Positions 34,677-44,046 of a stretch of DNA of 64,000 bases are shown piece after piece. The notes beneath the pieces are model-generated. The model was not told the DNA's origin, searched no databases, and worked only from the letters and a program-made list of their open reading frames with translations. Source of the stretch: Alteribacter aurantiacus DSM 18675 (GTDB lineage: Bacteria; Bacillota; Bacilli; Bacillales; Salisediminibacteriaceae). Positions within the stretch are counted from its first letter, which is position 1; each line of letters begins with the position of its first letter. The DNA lies in contig NZ_KE386943.1 of NCBI RefSeq assembly GCF_000429705.1, positions 62,001 to 126,000 of the forward strand, read 5' to 3'. Made by a program: the position numbers and the translations under genes.

Positions 34677-35498
34677 ATGACTAAAGTAAAGGAAACGTAC
34701 ATCAAGGTCGATTCAGGTGTGGAACTGTTTGTTCAAGAGGCTGGGCAGGGTGAACCGATCGTTTTTATACCGGGGTTTACGTTTACGACAGAAGTGTTTG
34801 AAAAACAGGTGACGCACTTTGCAAAAACCAACCGGGTAATTGTGGTCGATCCAAGGAGTCACGGGCGATCTACGGTGGTTCTTCACGGGAACGATTATGT
34901 CACTCATGGCACGGACCTTCACGAAGTACTTGAGGCACTGGACGTAAAGCAGGCCACTCTTGTAGGTTGGTCATTCGGATGTTTGACTGCATGGGAGTAT
35001 GTGAAACAGCAGGGATTTGATAAAGTAAAAGCGATGATTTTTGTGGATATGCCACCGAAATCTTTATCCACGAAAACAGAAGATTGGGCTGAGGGAGCAC
35101 TCGACGACATCGCAGGCATTTACAATGCGTATTTACTAGACTCCAAAGGGCAAAGAGAATTTATCGCTAGTTACATCTACCAAGTGATGATTCAAAGAGA
35201 GCTTAAACCCGAAGAATTAACATGGCTTGTCGAACAATCCCTAAAGACTCCCTTTTATATCGCCGGCAACCTATTTGCATCAGGCATGTTTGCCGATTAC
35301 CGAGAGGAAGCGAAACAGGCGAGTGAAGCTGTGCCTACGTTAAATATCGTGGCAGAGCATTGGTCTAAAACTGCGGTAGCGTACTCAAATAGGTTGACCC
35401 CTAAAACAAAAGTCGAAGTCCTCGGAGGCCACATGATGTTCTGGGAGCATAGTGAGAAGTTTAATGAGGTTGTGGAGAGATTTATGAATAAAAACTAA
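34677..35498 (+). CDS. Alpha/beta-fold hydrolase
   Basis: A 273-aa cytosolic protein of the alpha/beta hydrolase superfamily. The oxyanion-hole segment IVFIPGFTF is near residue 30. VVDPRSHGRS is near 60. The nucleophile elbow GWSFG is near 97. The catalytic His is in GGHMMFWEH near 250, with the acid probably in the 220 region. The substrate cannot be deduced; esterase, lactonase or haloperoxidase-like activities all fit. The ribosome site GAGGCGAGGG lies ~6 nt before the ATG. A terminator follows, shared with the convergent TPR protein gene. Confidence 0.88.
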   Translation: MTKVKETYIKVDSGVELFVQEAGQGEPIVFIPGFTFTTEVFEKQVTHFAKTNRVIVVDPRSHGRSTVVLHGNDYVTHGTDLHEVLEALDVKQATLVGWSFGCLTAWEYVKQQGFDKVKAMIFVDMPPKSLSTKTEDWAEGALDDIAGIYNAYLLDSKGQREFIASYIYQVMIQRELKPEELTWLVEQSLKTPFYIAGNLFASGMFADYREEAKQASEAVPTLNIVAEHWSKTAVAYSNRLTPKTKVEVLGGHMMFWEHSEKFNEVVERFMNKN

Positions 35499-35530
35499 AC
35501 CGCAAGTCCAAACCCCTCATTCCAAAAAGT

Positions 35531-35562
35531 GAAGACTGCCTCCAAAGAGACAGTCTTCATTT
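35531..35562. terminator. Bidirectional terminator between convergent genes
   Basis: GAAGACTG and CAGTCTTC arms with a T-rich flank lie between the hydrolase stop codon (35498) and the stop codon at 35564. Confidence 0.7.
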
Positions 35563-35563
35563 A

Positions 35564-37615
35564 TTAATCATCCAAACTTTCCTTGATCGCTTCAAAAATC
35601 GCCGTTACGCTTTTGTTTCTATCCATTGTTATTGTCGCCGAGCTGCTACTCCCCGTGTGGTCCCCTGACCATCCTCCAAACGTATACCCCGACTCTGGAA
35701 CAGCTGTAATTGAGACGCCTGTGCCGGCCTGGAATGTGGATCCTGATGGAGATACCGTGACGGATCCTCCTCCTTGACTACCAGTAGAAAGAGTAAATTC
35801 CGAAACTGGCGCTGATACAGTCACCTTGGTAAAGATGGCTTTGACACTTTTATTTGCGTCCATTGTAACCGTGATTGACGGTGACGACCCGGATACTGAC
35901 CCTTCCCAACGAACAAATTCATACCCCGATGCTGCCTCTGCTGTTAGAGAAACGGCTGTGCCTTTGCTGTAATTAGATTTGGAGTTGCTCTTTGCAATTC
36001 TTCCCTCTCCCGAAACTTCCGTGCTCAGGGTGTATCTTGTAGGCGCTGAAGTTGCTGTTTGTTGCCCCTGGTTACCACCATACGTCCCTCCTGAACTACT
36101 ACCTGAGCCAGAGTGACTTCCTGAACTACTACCTGAGCCAGAGTGACTTCCTGAACTACTGTCAGAACCGGAGCTACTCTCTGAAGGCATGCTCGTTTCC
36201 TCATTACTACTCTCTGTATTTTCAGATTCACTTTCATCCGCTTCCACTTGCTCTCTTGAAAAGATGGCTTGTACGTTGTGATTTCTGTTCATGGTCACAG
36301 AGACGGACTTCTCGGATCCATTTACACTACCTTCCCAACGTTCAAACTTCCATCCACTGTTAGGCACAGCTGTCAACGTTACTGTGTCACCAGTGGAATA
36401 CTCGAGAGCATTTTGAATCACTCTTCCACTGCCTTCTACCCCTACAATAAGATCAAAGGATACTTCGGTGAAAACAGCTGTCACAGCGAGGTCCTCTTCT
36501 AACGTCACGGACAGAGGGTTCGTCATAGTTTGCACATCTCCATACCAGCCAGAAAACTCCCAACCTTCAGCCGGTGTAGCTCGAAGGGTAATCTCTGTGC
36601 CATAAGGAAATCCGTCCTTCAGAGGACTGAGGCTAACGGTTCCCTCGCCCTCAACTTCGTAAGAAACGTACACTTGGTCATCATCTATAACGATCGTGAC
36701 CTCTGTTATCACATTATCTACTTCTGCCGTTAGCGTCTCCGTTCCACTTTTTTCAGCAGTAAAAGAAAATTCACCATCCTCGGCTTCCGATAGCGTACCT
36801 AATTCTTTTTCCAATACCCAATCAGGCATAACATCCATTTCTTTTCCTGCTAAATCAAGCCCGGACGCCGTAAAGGAGACCTCTTCTCCCCTGCTCATGT
36901 TTACTGATCGAGGCGTGACCTCAAGCTCATCCAACACTTGTTCTGCAATTTCAAAGTCTTCTATAATTACAAGTGAACCAATTGCCCCTTCAATCGTTAC
37001 TTCACCAACCTTTTCAGGTGAGATAAAAATACGGTCTTCTTCATCGACAATAAATTCCCCTTCTCCGTCTTCCAATGACCACACTACTTCCATATCAAGA
37101 GAGGTATCTTCGTCCCAAATCAACGCAAGGGAATTTTCATAGTTAAGTTGAAGGCGAGAGCGAGTGGACTGGACGGATAGACGTTCTGTTATCTCCTCAA
37201 CCAATGGCTCGAAGTCACTAGAGCGACCAGCATCTTGTCCATCTAATGTGATGTGGATCCCCTTTTCAATCTCTTCCCTTTGAAAATACATATCTGCCAA
37301 TGTAATATAAAAAGCCGACTCCCTCGGTTTGATCCGAACACCTTGGAGAAGCGTACTTTCCCCCTCGTCCCACCTCTCAAGCATAAAGTATGCTTTTGAA
37401 AGATTTAAGCGTGCCTCTAGGTGCCCAGGGTCCACACTCAAATAGTCCTGATAAAAGTGAATGCTAGCTTCATAGTCTTCTAATTCAAAGTAATCATTCG
37501 CTTGTGAAAGTAAATGATCAGGATCCTCCGACTGGGCAGCGTTAAACGTAAATGTCCCCACTCCTATCAAAAGAAGCACGCTAACGGCTATAATCAAGAT
37601 CTTAACTTTATCCAT
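35564..37615 (-). CDS. Membrane-anchored TPR protein with four InlB-type B-repeats
   Basis: A 683-aa surface protein. One N-terminal membrane segment (ILIIAVSVLLLIGVGTF) precedes two to three TPR units (~30-135; YFELEDYEASIHFYQDYL). A Big-type Ig region (~190-330) follows. Then come four copies of the Listeria-Bacteroides/InlB B-repeat, each ~65 residues with the pattern GxVxxxxxGxxFxxGtxVxLtAxPxxGYxFxxWxG and ending VTAIF. A Ser/Gly spacer (~490-530) with 24-bp tandem DNA repeats (36105-36170) splits them two and two. The N-terminus suggests anchoring in the cytoplasmic membrane. Scaffolding or adhesion is likely. Parts of the B-repeat end recur as orphan fragments at 45406 and 54986. Confidence 0.8.
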   Translation of the reverse strand: MDKVKILIIAVSVLLLIGVGTFTFNAAQSEDPDHLLSQANDYFELEDYEASIHFYQDYLSVDPGHLEARLNLSKAYFMLERWDEGESTLLQGVRIKPRESAFYITLADMYFQREEIEKGIHITLDGQDAGRSSDFEPLVEEITERLSVQSTRSRLQLNYENSLALIWDEDTSLDMEVVWSLEDGEGEFIVDEEDRIFISPEKVGEVTIEGAIGSLVIIEDFEIAEQVLDELEVTPRSVNMSRGEEVSFTASGLDLAGKEMDVMPDWVLEKELGTLSEAEDGEFSFTAEKSGTETLTAEVDNVITEVTIVIDDDQVYVSYEVEGEGTVSLSPLKDGFPYGTEITLRATPAEGWEFSGWYGDVQTMTNPLSVTLEEDLAVTAVFTEVSFDLIVGVEGSGRVIQNALEYSTGDTVTLTAVPNSGWKFERWEGSVNGSEKSVSVTMNRNHNVQAIFSREQVEADESESENTESSNEETSMPSESSSGSDSSSGSHSGSGSSSGSHSGSGSSSGGTYGGNQGQQTATSAPTRYTLSTEVSGEGRIAKSNSKSNYSKGTAVSLTAEAASGYEFVRWEGSVSGSSPSITVTMDANKSVKAIFTKVTVSAPVSEFTLSTGSQGGGSVTVSPSGSTFQAGTGVSITAVPESGYTFGGWSGDHTGSSSSATITMDRNKSVTAIFEAIKESLDD

Positions 37616-37715
37616 CGGTCCCCCACCTCCCGCAACCTGTAAAAATTATGAATTATAAATAAAACATACCATAAACCTACATCTTTTGACACCCTGCGTA
37701 AAGGTGGGGTTCCAT

Positions 37716-37800
37716 GTGGGGACGGTTCTTCCGCTTCCTCGGCACGCCAAGATAGGGACGGTTCCCCCACTGCCAAAGGATGCAACAGAACCGTCCCCAC
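37716..37800. repeat. Family B palindrome with long loop, copy B4
   Basis: GTGGGGACGGTTCTTCCGC and GCAACAGAACCGTCCCCAC bound an 85-bp unit. A third partial arm (gatagggacggttcccccac) sits inside, so this looks like two overlapping insertions. Confidence 0.75.
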
Positions 37801-37885
37801 CTTACTCTCATTTAGACGTTTTCCGACACGGTTAGTATGGTAAAATTTAGAGTATAAAGACATTGTTCCGATGGAGGGTGATCAG

Positions 37886-38563
37886 ATGAGGAAACGCCAG
37901 CTTTTAGTAGCAACGGCTTTACTGGTACTTATTTGCACTGCTTGTACCAATGCAGGAGAAGAAACGAGTGGAACGGAAGAGAATGAACCACAGCCAGGAG
38001 AAGAAACAAATGAAAATGATGATGGCTCCGCCTCGCAGGCAGAAGAAGAACCTCCTCCTGAAAAAGAAGAACAACACTCCGATGAGCAAATAGATGAGGA
38101 CGTCACCTCTGAAGATGAAGAGGAAGAAATAGAAGAGAATGTTACAGAGGAAGTAGTCGACAGAGTTTTGGAAGTAGAGGGCGATAACTACGTGTTAGAG
38201 AGCTCTGAATACGGCTTTTCCCTAGACCTTCTTGAATCATGGAGAGACATCACGACAATCACAGAAAGCAACGATGCACCGGACACCATCAGGTCATTCA
38301 GTATTTTCTATACACCTGACCATACTATCGAACAATTCTTCTTTTCCATCGATGTACTCCCAGCAGATTATGGACCCGAATACCTCGAAGGGTCACCATG
38401 GATCTACCTCGGTTCAACTGAACAATACATGTTCTCCTACAACATCACCCCAGAACCCACACCTGAGATCTTGGAGCCGGAAAACGAGGATAAGTTAATG
38501 GAAATTCAAAGTATGATACAGGATGAGCTGCCAAGAGTGATTGAGACTTTTAGGATTTACTAG
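37886..38563 (+). CDS. Acidic lipoprotein, function unknown
   Basis: A 225-aa secreted protein with basic start (MRKRQ), hydrophobic core and lipobox LICTAC. A ~75-residue linker rich in Glu, Asp, Gln and Pro follows, then a globular C-terminal domain from ~residue 95 (YVLESSEYGFSLDLLESWRD to the end). That domain has the start typical of PsbP/LpqN-type lipoprotein domains, but I cannot confirm the family. The ATG at 37886 has GGAGGGTG ~6 nt upstream. The gene lies between family B copies B4 and B5. The strongly acidic linker fits a salt-adapted organism. Confidence 0.75.
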   Translation: MRKRQLLVATALLVLICTACTNAGEETSGTEENEPQPGEETNENDDGSASQAEEEPPPEKEEQHSDEQIDEDVTSEDEEEEIEENVTEEVVDRVLEVEGDNYVLESSEYGFSLDLLESWRDITTITESNDAPDTIRSFSIFYTPDHTIEQFFFSIDVLPADYGPEYLEGSPWIYLGSTEQYMFSYNITPEPTPEILEPENEDKLMEIQSMIQDELPRVIETFRIY

Positions 38564-39281
38564 CGGCAAGGTGGGGACGGTTCTTTTGTCTCCTAGGAAG
38601 CAAAAGAAACGTCCCCAACATAGACGGGAACATGCGGGCAAAGGAATCGAGACCCACTTGAAAAATCTCGGATAATGTCTGCTCAAGAATATTGTTGCCG
38701 AGTTTACGCGCGGTTTTGGCTAGGACGGGCTCGGAGAAAAAGACCCATACATGGCATCCGTTACCGGAACGAGAGATCTCCGGGTATGCCGGAACACTAT
38801 CTTTACACATCGATAAAAGAGCACGCACGTCTTCCTTCCAGCTCCTTCTATCAAAATCAAAAGCCGAGAAATAACACGTGTCATCTTCAAGCAATGGGTA
38901 AATTCCGATCGTCCGCTCCCCTTTGAGGTGATCAAAAATCACTTTATCAGTCATAGGAGTTAACTTACGACGCTTACAATCAATACATTTAATCTGAGGT
39001 TTCTTGCATAAGGTAGGATGCCATTGATGATCACAGGCAGGAGAGTACCCGGTCCGACCGGATTTAGATTCCCAACGCTTTGGGAACACGTCCGTTCTTC
39101 CTTTGAAAAGACCCTTAAATATAGATAGTCTCTCTTGGATCACTTCAGCATTGGACTTTAAAGGTTGGCGTGGTTTTGGGGCGATATCTTGTTCTTGCAA
39201 CAACGCTCTTAAACGGGCGTTCTCTTTTCGTAACTCTTCACATTCTTGAAGTGCCTGACGCAACTGTTCCTCCATGCTCAT
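38550..39281 (-). pseudogene. Truncated TOTE-type archaeo-eukaryotic primase protein
   Basis: The first ~220 residues match the N-terminus of TOTE conflict system primase proteins: a coiled-coil start (EEQLRQALQECEELRKENA), then an AEP domain with a zinc-binding Cys/His group (CDHQW, C, CIDCKRRK), YFSAFDFDRRSW (metal-binding DxD) and SGNGCHVWVFFSEP (catalytic His). These proteins normally continue into a helicase and nuclease and exceed 800 residues. Here the frame runs into family B repeat B5 after FARMFPS, and the last ~23 residues are repeat-encoded. All downstream domains are missing, so the conflict function is surely lost. Start 39281 has GAGGCGG 6 nt upstream. Confidence 0.8.
38571..38618. 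repeat. Family B palindrome, copy B5
   Basis: GTGGGGACGGTTCTTTTG and CAAAAGAAACGTCCCCAAC, with one mismatch. It marks the exact 3' breakpoint of the TOTE primase gene and lies 8 nt after the stop codon of the acidic lipoprotein. Confidence 0.85.
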
Positions 39282-39411
39282 CCTAATCCGCCTCACTAAA
39301 AATAAAGTTGGTTTTATTTAGTAAAATAAGCGAATGGTTCAAATGTGAGGCTGACCATAGGGGATGAAAGGTGGATTTAATGCTTTAGGAATGTAGGAAA
39401 TAAGGGGATCA

Positions 39412-39798
39412 TCATTTCTCTTTTAATCGCTCAATGTCACTTTCCACTTTAAACATTCGCTTGTTCAACACTTGAATGTCATAATCGCGCGTGTCCATCT
39501 TCTTGTCAATTTGGTGCAAAATGGCTTCAATATCCTTAATGTGACTTTCTTCCACTCTGACTAAGGTATCTTCAACCGTATCAAATCGCTTCTCCATTTC
39601 ATCAAATCGCTTTTCCATTTCATCAAATCTCTTCAGCTCTTCTTCAACCCAATCGAATCGCTTCTCCATCGTATCGAATCGATTCTCTATCGTACCAAAC
39701 CGATTCTCCATCGTGTCAAAACGATCGCTATGCTGATCAAGTTGTCCTTCTATGCCCATTAACTTTGCTACAATCAAATCCAACTTTTTATTCTCCAC
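39412..39798 (-). CDS. Coiled-coil protein with RFDxMEx heptads
   Basis: A 128-aa protein that is almost entirely heptad repeat: RFDTMEN, RFGTIEN, RFDTMEK, RFDWVEE, RFDEMEK (twice) and RFDTVED between residues 26 and 80. Both flanks are also helical. It should form a parallel or antiparallel coiled coil with no globular domain, signal or membrane segment. Short proteins of this kind are common in Bacillus and of unknown role. The GTG at 39798 has GAGGAGGT 6 nt upstream. The DNA under the heptads is a degenerate 21-bp tandem repeat, so unit number may vary between strains. Confidence 0.75.
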   Translation of the reverse strand: MENKKLDLIVAKLMGIEGQLDQHSDRFDTMENRFGTIENRFDTMEKRFDWVEEELKRFDEMEKRFDEMEKRFDTVEDTLVRVEESHIKDIEAILHQIDKKMDTRDYDIQVLNKRMFKVESDIERLKEK

Positions 39799-40634
39799 TT
39801 TCTTACCTCCTCACATTTTTTCAGCTTTTATAAAAGTATAGATAAAAAACCAAACGTAAACAAGCGTACAATAAGGAAAATGTCAACAGGGGCAGAGATA
39901 ATAACAGAGGAGTTAACGATGAAAACCTAGAGGAGTATTCTAAAAATAGTGTACCACAAATGACGGAACATTCGTTCTGTTTATGCACTTATTTTACGTA
40001 CTTTTTTCATAAGCGCAGCGACGGTACTTTCGCTTCCTTGAGAAACATTAGAACCGTCCCTACTTAGACCCACTCAGCACCCGCTCTCTCGACGGAAGCT
40101 CCTTCGCCCGCTCGCCCATAAACATCTCCGCCAATGGATAGAACGACTCCACGTCATCCGGTATGATCGTTAGATCCATCGCAGCCAATTCCCTGTCTTC
40201 TCAGTGATCGCTTTTCTCTTTCTAAAAAAATGCGAAGCTTCCTGGTAGGTACGCCAATAAGCCACCTCATCGGTAAGTAGTGTCAGTAGCAAAGGGTTAA
40301 TTTGTATATCATCATTGTCCTTTCTATTAATCTATTAAGCGTTTTATCAAATCCGCACGTAAAAATGATCTACCACTGCTATAATCCCTCATTCCATGTC
40401 GAACGTCATCCGTTTAAATAAACGTTTAATTAACAAGACAAAGACCGACAAATAAAAGTTCGCTTCTGCTCTTTTCTTCAAAATGAAGCAACAGAACTGT
40501 CCCCAATTCACCACCTTGATAAACACCTTTATTAATCTTACAATTAACCGGAAAAAACACCTTGTAAAGAAGACGTAATCATTTCATTTTTTGTATAATC
40601 TCAAAATCCTGTCCATCAAAAGGAGTGGCTAATT
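39799..40634. other. Gene-poor region with repeat and gene remnants
   Basis: Holds degenerate family B copies at ~40025-40063 (B6) and 40484-40507 (B7, half). It also holds a 39-codon minus-strand ORF (40060-40179, LTIIPDDVESFYPLAEMF) that ends inside B6 and looks like the C-terminal end of a lost gene. Nothing else is supported. Confidence 0.5.
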
Positions 40635-40978
40635 GTGAAGGATAAGAAGGAAAAAACAGAGCAAAGAAAAAAGGAGTTAATTCGTTTAACAAGCCTTTTC
40701 AGTCAAGAATATCTAAACGATGAATATGATCACATCATTGAAAAGTTCATTTCAAAAATGGCTCGTAAAAGAGAGGTTCCCTTTCTCTTGGGCAGAATTG
40801 AAATTTGGGCGGCAGCCATGATCCATGCATTGGGAAGTGTTAATTTATTGTTTGACAAGAAGAACACCCTTACGTTTCTGCAAATGATATTTATGAGTTT
40901 TTCGACACCAAACAGAGTACGACCTCTCAACGGTCCAAACAGATCAGAGATATGTTCAACATGACCTATTTCGATGAA
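40635..40978 (+). pseudogene. Frameshifted, 3'-truncated DUF6398-like gene
   Basis: The first frame (from 40635, GTG start with AAAAGGAG upstream) encodes a basic helical start and RKREVPFLLGRIEIWAAAMI, like small DUF6398-type proteins. From about 40868 the homologous reading continues in another frame (PYVSANDIYEFFDTKQSTT and DMFNMTYFDE), so one indel is present. The sequence after YFDE no longer fits and belongs, on the other strand, to a second broken gene. The family name is from memory and moderately sure; the frameshift is directly visible. Confidence 0.6.
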
Positions 40979-41124
40979 CTACTGTCATTCATCAGAACAA
41001 GCGCTTTTCTACGACCCATCATCATCACATTAGCATGCCAACAATACAACCGCTCCTCTTCAGACACTTCACTCGGCTTCACTTTAATCTCTTTTAACAA
41101 CTTTTGTGTACACTGAATAAGCAC
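40966..41124 (-). pseudogene. 5' fragment of a DUF6933-like gene
   Basis: GTG at 41124 with AGGGGGAT upstream opens a 52-codon frame: MLIQCTQKLLKEIKVKP, then WHANVMMMGRRKALVLMND. This resembles the N-terminus of DUF6933-type proteins, usually ~150-170 residues. The frame stops just after NDSSSSK, where it meets the 3' end of the convergent broken gene. The C-terminal two thirds are missing. Confidence 0.6.
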
Positions 41125-41668
41125 AATCCATCCCCCTAACCATGGTTACTCTTTCTTTTATTATTCCCACTATATCTCACTACTCAACAGGGAAAATAAG
41201 AAAATCGTGACACTCTCCTTTCACTTCTGTTCCGCTCCTACGAAAAAACTTCACCTCTTCGCTCCCAAAGTGCAGGAGTAGACTGACTTATATCCTAATT
41301 AAATCGTCTTTGGTGCTTATCCCCACTCGTTTACCACCCTTCATAGAAACAAAACAACATAACAATATTTGCCTCGAGATCTACTTATAACCTTGTGGAA
41401 TAAAGCAACCAACTCATGTTCTCTTGAATTACAAATCACTAATTCCCTTGCCAAATGAAGCAAAAGAACCGTCCCCACTTGGCCAAGGAAGCAGCAGAAC
41501 CGTCCCCATTTGGCCCCCACCCGGCCCTTCAGTCCAACTTTGCACACACCCATGTTCATGTTTCGGACTTCCGAATTTTGTTTATCCTACTTATCATGGA
41601 GTTAAGTCATTCCACAGTATTCCTGATTTTGATTCAGCTAGCTAGCACATTGTTAGGAAAGGTGGTGG
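41125..41668. other. Non-coding region with two direct family B half copies
   Basis: gaagcaaaagaaccgtccccacttggcc (41458-41485) and gaagcagcagaaccgtccccatttggcc (41488-41515) are head-to-tail family B arms (B8). The rest shows no gene; the ulaR-like start lies at its right edge. Confidence 0.6.
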
Positions 41669-43741
41669 GTGAAATTGATATTAGATCAAAAGAGCGCTCA
41701 GTTATTAGACCTTCTTGCACTGAAAGCCGATCCGGTTTCAGCCAAGGAACTGGGAGAACATTTAAAGGTCTCTCGCCGGACTGTTTATTACAACTTGAAC
41801 AAAGTGGATGATTGGTTAGTGGACAAGAACCTCGATAAGGTTCAACGAGTGAAAGAGGTTGGGATTTATTTGACTCAAACGACGAAAGACGAGCTGCCCA
41901 AACACTTCACATTGAACCAGTCCTATGACTACTACTTTTCATCGGATGAGCGAAGGGCCATTTCAACGTTTCTCTTGTTAACCAAAAACAGTAACGTTTT
42001 TTTGAAACACATGATTGAAACGACAAGTGCCAGCAGGAACTCTTGTTTAAGCGATGTAAAGGAGATCCGAGAACGAGCCAATGACTATGGAGTGGATCTC
42101 ACCTCCTCACGCTCTGAGGGCTACAAGATTAAGGGAAAAGAATTCGATATTAGAAGACTGTTTATTACGACCGTTCACGAAGACTTGGACGTTGAAGTAC
42201 TCAAGAAGATGATGAGCTTGTGGGAAGAGGCTAGTCCTGAGATCTCGCAGCGCATGGACTTGGTTGAAGAGGTAATGAAAAAGCACTTTCCTCACACCGG
42301 GGCTCACGGGGAGTCAGGCCGTTATCATCCATTGATTTGGTACATGACCTTTTCCCTTCACCGTATGATGAATCGTCAGAACATCGATGCAATTGAAGAA
42401 GCTCATTCCCTTAGACGAAGTTCCCTGTATGAAGATGCCAAGCGTGTGAGCCATGACTTGAGCGAGGCTCTTCAAGTCAACATCCCTGACGAGGAATTAG
42501 CATTCATTACGATCCTCCTAGTCAGTCATCGGATTAATTCAGAACAAAATGATTATACTATCAAAGGGTTGGACGAGGTTGTTCGTACCATGGTAGTGGA
42601 TTTTCAGCGGTATGCCTGTATGCAATTTCGAAATTACAGGGAGGTTCAAGACAACTTACTCATTCACATCTACCCTGCTTATTACCGGATGAAATACCGG
42701 TTGCCTGCGAGAAATCCATTAACAGAGTCTGTTAAGGAAAAGTACAGTGATATCTTTCAGCTCACAAAAAAAGTCGTTCCTCATTTAGAACGCTTTGTGG
42801 GGCAGGCAATTGACGAAGATGAAACCGCCTACATTACGATGCATTTTGGCGGGTGGATGAGAAAAGAGGGCCAAACGGCGGCTGAGAGGAAACAAGGTTT
42901 GATTGTTTGTTCCAGCGGAATCGGGACGTCTCAAATGTTACGCACCCAACTCGAGAGACTATTTTCAACGATTGACTTTGAAGTCGTCACCTCTGTTGAA
43001 GAAGCCACGATCAATCCAGACCTTATTTTTACGACCATTCCTTTAAAAAATAGAAATGTACCGACCTTTCACGTGAATGCCGTCTTAACGGAAACGGAAA
43101 AAGAACGAATTTTGACGAATGTCAATCGTCTCCTACATGTGAAAGAAATTAATCCAACACAACCGAATGTAAAAGAAATCCTTAGGGTCGTTGAAAGACA
43201 CGCGACCATTCACGATCAGACACTGTTACAAAAAGAGATTGAGGATATTCTTTCAAATAAACCACTTCAAGTAAAGGAGCTGTATAAACCGATGCTAAAT
43301 GAAATCATCCAATCGAACGCGATTCAAATTGTCGATCGCGTAGAGACGTGGGAAGAAGCGATCGAACGGGCAGCACAGCCTTTAGTCGATAATCAATCCA
43401 TTACTCCAAACTACGTGTCTGCCATGATCGAGAAAGTCAAGGAGCTTGGCCCATACGTCATTATCGCTCCACAAGTGGCGATCCCACACGCAAGACCTGA
43501 AGACGGGGTGGAGAAGCTTGGAATGAGCGTCATGAAAGTAGACGAACCGGTGAAGTTTTCAGATGAAGAGCGTCACCAAGCATCGTTATTCTTCGTCTTG
43601 GCAGCCGTTGATAACGAGACACACCTTAAGGCACTTTCACAACTATCAACGATGCTGTCTGAGGAAAACAACATTGAAAAGTTACGAGCAGCTACACAGA
43701 TTAGCGAGATTCAAGGAATTATTGATCAATATAGTGAGTAA
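41669..43741 (+). CDS. BglG-type PRD activator with EIIB and EIIA domains (UlaR/MtlR-like)
   Basis: A 690-aa transcription regulator. Order: helix-turn-helix (1-60, AKELGEHLKVSRRTVYYNL); a second HTH region (~75-160); two PRD domains (~195-300, and ~305-405 with ITMHFGG); a Gat-like EIIB domain with VCSSGIGTSQML near 415; and a C-terminal EIIA domain of the fructose/mannitol type with VAIPHARPEDGV near 610, its active-site His intact. PTS-dependent phosphorylation of these domains sets activity. It should activate the IIB-IIC genes that follow 29 nt downstream. The GTG at 41669 has AAGGTGG close upstream. Confidence 0.92.
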   Translation: MKLILDQKSAQLLDLLALKADPVSAKELGEHLKVSRRTVYYNLNKVDDWLVDKNLDKVQRVKEVGIYLTQTTKDELPKHFTLNQSYDYYFSSDERRAISTFLLLTKNSNVFLKHMIETTSASRNSCLSDVKEIRERANDYGVDLTSSRSEGYKIKGKEFDIRRLFITTVHEDLDVEVLKKMMSLWEEASPEISQRMDLVEEVMKKHFPHTGAHGESGRYHPLIWYMTFSLHRMMNRQNIDAIEEAHSLRRSSLYEDAKRVSHDLSEALQVNIPDEELAFITILLVSHRINSEQNDYTIKGLDEVVRTMVVDFQRYACMQFRNYREVQDNLLIHIYPAYYRMKYRLPARNPLTESVKEKYSDIFQLTKKVVPHLERFVGQAIDEDETAYITMHFGGWMRKEGQTAAERKQGLIVCSSGIGTSQMLRTQLERLFSTIDFEVVTSVEEATINPDLIFTTIPLKNRNVPTFHVNAVLTETEKERILTNVNRLLHVKEINPTQPNVKEILRVVERHATIHDQTLLQKEIEDILSNKPLQVKELYKPMLNEIIQSNAIQIVDRVETWEEAIERAAQPLVDNQSITPNYVSAMIEKVKELGPYVIIAPQVAIPHARPEDGVEKLGMSVMKVDEPVKFSDEERHQASLFFVLAAVDNETHLKALSQLSTMLSEENNIEKLRAATQISEIQGIIDQYSE

Positions 43742-43770
43742 AAAACAAAAACACTTAGGAGGAATTTGAA

Positions 43771-44043
43771 ATGAAATTATTAGTTGTATGCGGAAATGGA
43801 CTAGGAAGCAGCTTTATGGTGGAGATGAACGTGAAGAAGGCAATCAGTGAACTAGGGATTGATGCAGAGGTGTCACATACGGACCTTGCTACAGCACGAA
43901 CAGAATCGGCTGATTATTACATTGGATCTCGTGACATCATTACGAACTTGGACGATGGAAGCAAAAAGATCATTCCCCTTACAAACTTGCTAGATCAAAA
44001 TGAACTGAAGGAAGCGTTACAAACTCACATTCAGGAGGGATAA
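43771..44043 (+). CDS. ulaB: PTS ascorbate-type IIB subunit
   Basis: A 90-aa cytosolic phosphocarrier. VVCGNGLGSSFMVEM at residues 5-19 contains the phosphorylatable Cys in the loop typical of SgaB/UlaB and lactose-type IIB folds. It passes phosphate to the sugar in the IIC channel encoded 3 nt downstream. The ribosome site AGGAGG lies 7 nt before the ATG. Co-transcribed with the PRD regulator and IIC. Confidence 0.92.
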   Translation: MKLLVVCGNGLGSSFMVEMNVKKAISELGIDAEVSHTDLATARTESADYYIGSRDIITNLDDGSKKIIPLTNLLDQNELKEALQTHIQEG

Positions 44044-44046
44044 GTC

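Noticed and set aside
37594..37863. 89-codon minus-strand ORF
   Set aside because: It is largely family B repeat sequence overlapping the start of the surface-protein gene; no ribosome site.
39590..39730. Regularly spaced short repeats that could suggest a CRISPR array
   Set aside because: Units are contiguous 21-bp coding heptads without spacers.
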